Shown: positions 57,225 through 64,000 of the stretch, piece by piece
Layout of the letters: each line of letters opens with the position of its first letter
Numbering within the stretch: the stretch's first letter is position 1
From: Micromussa lordhowensis
Taxonomy: Eukaryota > Cnidaria > Anthozoa > Scleractinia > Lobophylliidae
DNA length: 64,000 nt
Direction of reading: 5' to 3'
Assembly (NCBI GenBank): GCA_964020085.1
Contig: OZ026607.1
Span: 14,849,041-14,913,040 of the forward strand
Position numbers and translations under genes: made by a program
The notes under the pieces: generated by a model
Database searches by the model: none
The model's input: only the letters and a program-made list of their open reading frames with translations
What the model was told of the DNA's origin: nothing

Positions 57225-59021
57225 TTAAGACTTGAAGACAAACTGTACATTTTCAATATTGCAATGCTGGAAAAATGGTGCCACTTCTCTTGCGACTTGT
57301 GAAGTATTTATTTCTTCATGTGAACCACTGCTCGCGCGGACTCTGGATTGCACCACTGACGAATCCGTAGGTAGATAACCAGAACTTGGGGCCGTAAGCG
57401 CCCTCGACAGCACATCACTGCAATTTTGAAGCTGTGAAACGGATGGTCGAGAGTTGTAATGTGCAAGGGACTGCTCGTTTCGATGGCCTTCGTTTCGATG
57501 GACATGATATGTCGATTAGGAATGCCGGCATTGGACCAGAGTGTTATGGTCGTCGCTCTGATGCTGTGGTTTGTGTATATTCTGGAAAGGCCGGCCGCTT
57601 TGCTGATATTTTTCATCATGTTTGCGAGGGTATTGACGCCAAGTGGCCTTTGCTCGAACCACACGTCATCTTCAGGACTGAAACTTGTCTTCGGATACTG
57701 AAAAAAAGCACTGCAGTTCGGGTTGATCTTTTCAAGGTAGAGCTTCAGAGCCTTGTAGCCATCGTTTTGGTCTTCCGTTTCGTAGATTCTTGCTTCTTTC
57801 TCGTCACTGGGTTTGTCATTGACACCACCTCGATGGTTTTTGAAAGCTTTATCGTGGGCCATGGTTGCAAACTTTCGCCCGGCTGCATCAACAGCGAAGT
57901 TGAAGCTTTTAGTGGTCAGAGCTCTTTGTCCTTCGCGGCCTCTTCGGCAAAAGAAAAGAACGATACGGAAACCACACATTTCGTAACAGCGAGAGAGGGA
58001 AAAAAAACGAAAAAACACTACTGGCTTTGAGCTGTTGGAGATGGTCTTCTTCAATTGCAGGTTTGTGGGTCACGTTTCCTTTTCCACCTCGTTTTAAATT
58101 GATAAGTTGCGCGTCTAACATCTGGTTTGACCGCACAAATCTCGAATCACTTGCTAACTGCAGCCCTTTGTTGTAAGGAGGAGAATTCAAATATCTTTCG
58201 ATTCCGTGCCTGAATCCGAGCAAGGTAGATTTGCTGTATTGCTCCCCTTTTTGTGTTCTTGCCTCGGCGTAAAATCGTCTCAGGTTGTGGTCCAGCTGAC
58301 CGCTCATCATGTTTTCAAGCGGTGTTGTTATAGCTTTCTCTGAGCACCAGGCTGAAATTGAATACGTGAATGGCTCAACAGAAATTGATCCCCACTTCTT
58401 TAAATTCTTTGTTTGATAAAATCAATAAATACAGAAAACTGAGGTTTCAAGGGAAATGCTAGAATTGTAAGCTTGAGCTTATATTTGTGCAGTCGCTCCT
58501 TGAAGCGGCGCTCAGAGTTTTTCGATCGAGCAAGACTGAAAAAAATGTCAGAGGATATCGATATTTTGTTTAACCCTGCCTTTTTACTTACTGTTCAGTA
58601 AAATTATTAAGTTAAATGTTTTTTTGGAACAGAAATGTTAAATTGGTAAGGTCGATAATACACAGAAATTTGCTAAAAGTTGCAAGTTTGCTCGCCGAAA
58701 GCATTCAATGGGTTTCGATGCCACAAAAGTTTTACAATAAAAGCTTGTACGGATTTTATTGTCGCCATATTAATCGTTGAAATTTCTCTCTAAAGTAACT
58801 AAAATGTATTACTTACCTCGAAATGTAGTCACAGACCAATTTTTAGATTTTTTGGTGTTTTCTGAGTGTCTTTCCTCAAGTAGGTTACTCAGTTCCTTCT
58901 CGCTTAAATTAGCGAATCTCTTAGTCTTAGCTGGAGGCTCGTCAAAAAAATAGAGATTAAAATTTGGTAGATCACACGAAATACCTTCTTCATCCCCGAA
59001 ATAATTAAAAGTTTTTTCCAT
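57225..59021 (-). pseudogene. Two-exon DUF3504 (Crypton-derived tyrosine recombinase-like) gene with two frameshifts
   Basis: Exon 1 (59021-58817) encodes MEKTFNYFGDEEGISCDLPN..RFANLSEKELSNLLEERHSE..WSVTTFR and ends at CGAG/GTAAGT. Exon 2 starts at 58351 after CAATTTCAG, with matching phase (FRAW across the junction). It gives LRRFYAEARTQKGEQYSKST, GFRHGIERYLNSPPYNKG, LLRNVWF, then a frameshift near 57,960. RIVLFFCRRGREGQRALTTK, NHRGGVNDKPSDEKEARIYE and GLSRIYTNHSIRATTITLWS follow, with the H-x-x-R motif. A second frameshift at about 57,505 precedes the GHRNEQSLAHYN block (His and Tyr of the recombinase signature), and the tail NIENVQFVF ends at 57225. DUF3504 proteins are usually domesticated recombinases without proven catalysis. 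This copy is broken twice but otherwise complete. Confidence 0.85.
58352..58816 (-). other. Intron of the DUF3504 gene
   Basis: GTAAGT donor (58816-58811) and TTCAATTTCAG acceptor (ending 58352) bound a 465-bp intron. The one-base carry (G) plus CC completes an Ala codon. Confidence 0.75.
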
Positions 59022-59105
59022 ATTTGAGGAGAAAACAAAAAAGAAATGGTGTTTCAAGTGGCAACATCGATGATAAAAGTTGCAGAGAAAAAATGCAAAA
59101 CAAAC

Positions 59106-59155
59106 TGACGTCAGCGTGCAACCCACAGGCAAATAGGCCGCGCGTATTAGCCAAT
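59106..59155 (-). promoter_or_regulatory. CRE/ATF site and CCAAT box upstream of the DUF3504 gene
   Basis: A perfect TGACGTCA (59106-59113) lies 85 bp before the ATG at 59021. GCCAATCAG (CCAAT box) is about 40 bp further upstream at 59150-59158. Arrangement is consistent with a metazoan core promoter; activity is inferred. Confidence 0.45.
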
Positions 59156-59159
59156 CAGA

Positions 59160-60059
59160 ACGCGCGCTTCGCCAAGGCTATGTTATAAATGTATTTCGCA
59201 GTTGGTTATAAACCTTGGATAAGGAGAACGCCGGCCTACCTCTCAAGACCAGAACACCACAAGCGAAAAAATCTTATGCTACCACCTTTCTTGACTTGAA
59301 TTTATTGACTGAGAGAGGAACTTGACTCTGCACGCCTAAACTTTACTCTCACTGAACAGCTATCTATCGACGCAATGTTACAGTCAGAGGTGGAATCCTA
59401 AAAGGCCCAAGAGGGCAGTCATTTTGAAACCCAAAATTAAAATTAGCCGATAGGTTAGCCTCTATCATGTAAAATAGGATTTGGAACTTTACACACGCAA
59501 AAAAATTTGCGATAATTGAATCGATATCGATAATTCAATCCTTACTGAAGAGGCCACATCAAATCCGGGTGCACAGACAAACCGGCAAATCCCTCCTTCT
59601 GTCGCTTTTAACTGAAGAAAAGAAAAATACTGCTAAATGTATCCTTCGCTTTTGCGTAGAGCTTTCTTGATTTTTGTGGGTTTTTGGCTTTCTTCCGTGC
59701 TTATTGCCTCGGCGGCTAGTGGCTTATCATGTCAGATAGATAGACTAGCGAACTAATGAGTATCTGATGTCGACTACCAAATTAATCGTCCAAAATTTGC
59801 CTAACTAATGTTAGATTATATTTATCAGTAAGATTGAGATACTTAGGAGCTCCGGTTTTAGGCTTGGCTAAATCTATATATTCTGTTGCTTATGGGTGGA
59901 GTTAACGACGAAGTGATAGTTCCTGTAATGTTTAATCATAACAGTTTGAAAGTGCAGTAAACTACAGTGTCCATTGATCAGTGGTGTCTGTGACTACAGC
60001 CCTTTTTCTACACTTTAGGTTGTTATCATCACACATATATACAATCGTAAAATAACTTG
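59160..60059. other. No gene recognised
   Basis: AT-rich intergenic sequence between the DUF3504 gene's promoter region and the inverted SINE. Confidence 0.4.
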
Positions 60060-60352
60060 CTGCCTGCTCGTGCATTACCTAGTGGCTCATTACGCCGGAG
60101 CTTACCCCGGTTTCAGTAGCATGAAGCGACTAGGAGTATTTCTACTCTCCCCTGGATGGGATGCTAGCCCATCGCAGGGTTACCCACAGCATCAAATTCG
60201 CCGATACCCATTTATACACCTGGGTGGAGAGAGGCACAGTGAGAGCGAAGTGTCTTGCCCAAGAACACAACACAATCTCCCCAGCCAGGGATCGAACCCG
60301 GAGCGCTCGCTCCGAAGTCGAGCGCACTGACCGTGAGGCCACCGCACCCCCA
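60060..60352 (-). mobile_element. tRNA-derived SINE, inverted copy
   Basis: Reverse complement of the SINE at 55518-55822. Its minus-strand head GGTGCGGTGGCCTCACGGTC carries the A-box region and GGTTCGATCC the B box. The tail (CACTAGGTAATGCACGAGCAGG) also appears as a fragment at 33481-33510. Moderate divergence from the other copy. Confidence 0.88.
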
Positions 60353-60366
60353 CACCATTACTTAAT

Positions 60367-60466
60367 CATTAATGAAATTGCTTTTTGAAGGATGATGAAA
60401 ATGCAACCAAACTCTCTAAGCCCTGCACAGAGAGTCTCAGTCCTTCTGAGAAGGAAATTGCAAGAA
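60367..60466 (+). repeat. Second copy of the 95-bp dispersed repeat
   Basis: Matches 54985-55080 with a 6-bp insertion (TAAGCC) and few substitutions. It is next to the inverted SINE but not part of it, since the relative orientation differs at the two loci. Confidence 0.85.
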
Positions 60467-61090
60467 CAGCTTTATTAACAAAAATATGACTTTATTCTGC
60501 TCATCTGTATTAACATTAATATATAGATTTAGGCCAGCCTAAAAGCGTAGCTCCTGGGCCGGGTTGTTCAGAGCCCGATCAAACTAGCCGAGGATAAAGT
60601 AGAATTTTGATTTGAGTTTTGTAACTTTGCGGTGAGATTTTCTGTATATTGTTTTTGTGTTTTGAATTTTAATGAAAGCAAAATACGCAAAACAAAAGCA
60701 GTGAAAAAACTTTGTACAAAAGAAAAGGTTATAATTCGGTTAAATTTTAATCCTGGGTTAGCGTTAACCGGCTTCCTACCAACCCTACGCTGTTTACAGC
60801 AAGTTAATCCTGACATGAGCCCGCGATCTGATCGAAAAAAGCAGCACTTGGGCAGCGGTCAACTTTAAAAAAAACACGTGACCTCGATGAGCCCTGAACT
60901 TGAGCCCGCGATATGGTCACGTGATACTGGTCAGCGGATTCCTTGTTTTGACAGGTGTCAATTGACTGCAACATGGATGTCCAAAGGACGCTTTAAGGTG
61001 GCTCTATATAGTTTTTTGGCGCGCGAGGCATGGGTACGAAAATGGCGCGATCGCGCGTAGTTTAAAGTTAATGAAAACAAATAAAACAAA
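60467..61090. promoter_or_regulatory. Probable promoter region of the Mutator-type transposase gene
   Basis: The sequence becomes CpG- and GC-richer approaching 61091 (TTGGCGCGCGAGG at 61017-61029, GGCGCGATCGCGCG at 61043-61056). Two CACGTG E-boxes are present (60873-60878, 60917-60922). No TATA box at a convincing distance. Function is inferred from position. Confidence 0.35.
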
Positions 61091-64000
61091 ATGGCTTCCC
61101 GCAATTTTGCAAAACTCGTGTCTTGTTTTTCTCTACGTTCTTTCCAACGAGGAGCTGTTCAGCAAAATGTGTCACCAAAATTGTTTTCTTTGTGTCGACT
61201 TAGTGAAAAAAATACTGCCCTCCGTAAAATTACTAATTTTTCTCCGGTTTGCAAGAAATGTTTACCAGCGAGCATCGATGGATCGACAGAAAAAGATGAA
61301 GGCAGAGAAGGTAGCCGTGGTAGTTGGCAGTCGTGGAGTAGTGCGGGAACCGTGTTGATGGTTGGAGGCTTAGTGTTAAGTTCTGAAAACAGAAATGATC
61401 AGGGAGAAAATGGGGCGGAGCGAAGCGAATTGAGAGACGGACAAGGACGATTTTCAAGCAAAACGAAATTAGAAAAATGTAGAAGTGGACACCAGCGGAC
61501 TCTGGGGATAAGGGAATGGAGGGCAAAGAGGAAGCTCGACTTCGAAGAAAACCCTAAGTTAATTCCAGTGGAAACCCGTGCTAGTAAGGTGAGAGTTCAT
61601 TTTCAATGCAGACTCTTTCTAAGAAAGAGTTTTCCATGCCCAGTTTCAAGTAAACCACGTACCTGTCTTTTTATGCTGTTGCCTTATCAAACTCCTTCTC
61701 CTCCTCCCCTACCCAGCAACATTGTTCACATTTCTTGGGCATATCAACATGATTGCATTATTTATTTTCCTGCACTTCAATTGTATATTTACAGAACAAA
61801 GTGTAGTTCTAATTTTAAAATAATTTTTATTAGAAACGAAAGATACAGGAGGATTCAATTCCACATGGTTGTAGATTAATTGACCTAGATGAAGTTAGAA
61901 ATGGTTTGAAATCTTGTCAAGTATGTAAATCAGGTGAGAAAATTGTAATTATTTCAAGCTAACCTTTTCTTCATGTGGGCTGATGAATTCGTACTAATAC
62001 AGCAAAAATAGATGTTGCAATATGCCAGCAAGTGAGAAAATATATGACAGAAATAGATCAACCCAACATTATTATAACATACATGCATATTAAGAGAGTA
62101 AGACTCAGGGTGGGACTATCAGGTGACAACTCCTTTAGTCACACAGTTCTCTCATCACGCTAGGAGTGGAAAACATTAAAATTAATAAAACTGATCAAAA
62201 GTGATTGCAGTTGCATTGTGTAATAAACCTATTTCTTTTCGAGCAAGCACAGTTCTGCCTTCTGAGGAAAAAATGTGAATATGTCACAATGAATAGAATC
62301 AACAATAAATTTATTTCAAACTTGTCACACTTTCTTCCTTTTTTCAGTTTTACGATACAAAAGCAAATGAAATAAAACAAGTCAAGACAAGACAACTTTT
62401 ATTTGCACTAAATTAAAACTCATACTCTACAGGACTAAATTTACTGAAACTATACAGGATTGAATTCACTTAATAAACCCAGAAGATACAAGTCAGACTA
62501 TGTATATAAAATTTATGTAGTTACATCATTTAATTTAATGTGTTAGCAATTTCAAAAGAAAAATCATCGGCTTTTCTGTTCATGATGTCTTTCATGGTTT
62601 AATTTTCAGCACCATTGTCATTATATAATGTAAAGGAAGAAAGGAGATTTGGGCTGGCCTCTGTGTTCACAGTCAGTTGTAGCTCATGCGGAGAAAAGAA
62701 TAATGTGAAGACATCATCAGAGCACAGGAGTGGTCAGCGGGGTCCCCCTACACACAACATAAATTCTCGGGCAGTTCTCGGTTGCCTTCATACTGGGATC
62801 GGCAACACTCACCTAAACAATCTGTTATCAACACTTAATGTCCCAACTATCAACCCTGTGACATTCAAGAGTAGAGAAAGGGAGATAGGAACTGCTGTTG
62901 AAAAAGTGGCACGAAAAAGCTGTCTGGAAAATATGGCTTTAGAGAGAAAACTGGCTTTAGATGGTGGGGCAACAGCAGACAGTGATGGCTTTGTTAGTGT
63001 TTCGTGTTCATACGATATGGGATGGCAGAAGAGGGGCCGGGGGCATAATTCCTCCACAGGTCATGGAGCAGTTATGGGATTAACAACTGGTAAAGTCCTA
63101 GATTTTGCAACAAAAACTAAGACATGCAGAATTTGCAAGAATGCTATGAAAGCAGGAAAAAAGGCAAATGTCCATGACTGCCGTCTAAATCACTCTGCCT
63201 CCTCTAAGGCAATGGAGCCACAGGCAGCCGTTGACTTATTCACACGCAGCCTCAAATCTAATGTCAAACTGTCTGTTTACACTGGTGATGACGACTCAAC
63301 TACAGCTGCACACATCAAGCAAAAAGTTCCATATCCAGTTGAGAAATGGACTGACATTGTACATGCAAAGCGATCCCTATCCACAAGGCTTTACAATTTG
63401 TCACAAAGGGGAAAATTTGCAAATTCATCAGTTCTTTCCCAAAGAGTAGTCAGTTACTTGGTAAAATGTTTCAGCTACTGCATTACTCAAAACAAAGGAA
63501 ATCCCTCAGCCCTTCAAAAAGAACTGAAGAGCATCGTTCCTCATGCATTTGGCGATCACGGATGTTGCAATGAATCCTGGTGCAGAGCTAAACAAGATCC
63601 ACTTAATTACAAACACTCTGACCTTCCCTATGGGAAAGATCTCTTTGGACATCAATTACAAAAATCAATTCAAGCAATTTTTGATGAATACTGCACGGAT
63701 CTGGTGGTAAAAAAACTTTCACCAGCTGCGAACTCCCAACGAAACGAGGCTCTAAACAGTATAATTGGATCCAAAAACCCTAAAATTAGGTTCTATGGAG
63801 CTAGTTCAAGTAATGATTTTAGGGTGGCCTGCGGGATTTCTCAAGCAAACTTAGGATATCACTATATCAGTCAAACACTCGACAGCCTTAATATTGAACC
63901 TGGAGAACATTGCCTTAATCACAATGATAAAATGGAACACAAGGCCACCCAAGATAAGCTAAGGAAATCAAATCTTGATTTCAAACGTCGAAGAGCTCAA
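61091..64000 (+). CDS. Mutator-like transposase-domain protein (PF20700 type), three exons, 3' end outside window
   Basis: Exons 61091-61588, 61834-61933 and 62610->64000 join in frame: GCTAGTAAG/GTGAGA donor phase 0, TTATTAG acceptor, AATCAG/GTGAGA leaving one base, AATTTTCAG acceptor supplying CA. The 663 codons in the window have no stop. Exon 1 is a variable, Ser/Lys-rich N-terminus (MASRNFAKLVSCFSLRSFQR). Exon 2 gives PHGCRLIDLDEVRNGLKSC then QVC. Exon 3 gives LSLYNVKEERRFGLASVFTV, SCSSCGEKN, LGCLHTGIGNTHLNNLLSTL, then DMGWQKRGRGHNSSTGHGAV, CRICKNAMKAGKKANVHDC, GCCNESWCRAKQD, SPAANSQRNEALNSIIGSKN. Cys-x2-Cys pairs, the conserved DMGWQKR and the NE-N motif are those of the Mutator-like transposase domain. 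Such proteins often continue with a YqaJ-type exonuclease domain, which would lie beyond 64000. It looks intact and could be a domesticated or active transposase. Confidence 0.85.
61589..61833 (+). other. Intron 1 of the Mutator-type transposase gene
   Basis: GTGAGA donor and TTTTTATTAG acceptor, 245 bp. The exon 1 frame stays open through this intron to 61879 by chance, which would give an unspliced 262-codon product lacking the domain. Confidence 0.75.
61934..62609 (+). other. Intron 2 of the Mutator-type transposase gene
   Basis: GTGAGA donor and TTTAATTTTCAG acceptor, 676 bp, AT-rich, with no coding content. Confidence 0.75.

Noticed and set aside
57434..58030. 198-codon plus-strand ORF
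   Set aside because: It lies antisense to the well-supported DUF3504 exon and has no domain of its own.
61091..61879. 262-codon single-exon reading of the transposase gene's 5' end
   Set aside because: It reads through intron 1. Splicing at 61588 to 61834 keeps the frame and links to the conserved domain.

Overview
The window looks like eukaryotic, AT-rich, repeat-dense nuclear DNA from an early-branching metazoan, most likely a cnidarian and probably a stony coral. That placement is inference. It rests on spliced genes with GT-AG introns, a tRNA-derived SINE with A and B boxes, and protein families I associate with cnidarian genomes: DUF3504-type tyrosine-recombinase relatives, RecQ-like helicase N-termini, Mutator-type transposase domains, Harbinger, THAP and GIY-YIG retroelements. 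There is no bacterial operon structure, rRNA or CRISPR array. Almost every recognisable coding sequence belongs to, or derives from, a mobile element.

Layout. 1-262 is the end of a Mutator-like (MULE) element cut by the window edge. It is followed by a decayed coding remnant (263-595). 468-12118 is a head-to-tail tandem duplication of a 5.8-kb unit. Each copy carries a Cys-rich/SAP-like ORF and several foldback repeats. 12.1-15.4 kb holds direct repeats, foldbacks, a LINE 3' fragment and a TIR element. 16.3-18.3 kb is a GIY-YIG retroelement remnant interrupted by a 1.6-kb MULE that carries a RecQ-like helicase start and a ZAD-like zinc-finger gene. 19.6-20.0 kb is a THAP pseudogene. 21.04-21.96 kb is a young 0.9-kb MULE carrying a second RecQ-like start. 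22-25.5 kb has tandem repeats, candidate host exons and a 98-bp MULE miniature. 25.5-27.7 kb is a decayed two-gene Harbinger element. 27.7-38.2 kb is gene-poor, with TTAA-flanked TIR elements. 38.2-48.3 kb is a degenerate tandem array of a family I do not recognise. 48.6-49.2 kb is a second GIY-YIG fragment. 53.0-54.1 and 57.2-59.0 kb are two DUF3504 pseudogenes. Two SINEs lie at 55.5 and 60.1 kb in opposite orientations. 61,091-64,000 is the best gene of the window: a three-exon gene with matching splice phases, encoding a Mutator-type transposase-domain protein that continues past the right edge.

The most interesting thread is the MULE group. Three elements start TAGCCT.. and end ..GGCTA and have 9-bp (or near-9-bp) target duplications. 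The two larger ones each carry a RecQ-like helicase 5' end that begins 160-250 bp inside one terminus, reads inward, and has CCAAT boxes just upstream. This suggests deletion derivatives of a larger helicase-encoding element, or repeated gene capture. Whether the PF20700-like gene at the right edge mobilises such elements is speculation. All comparisons were made by eye; no database search was run.
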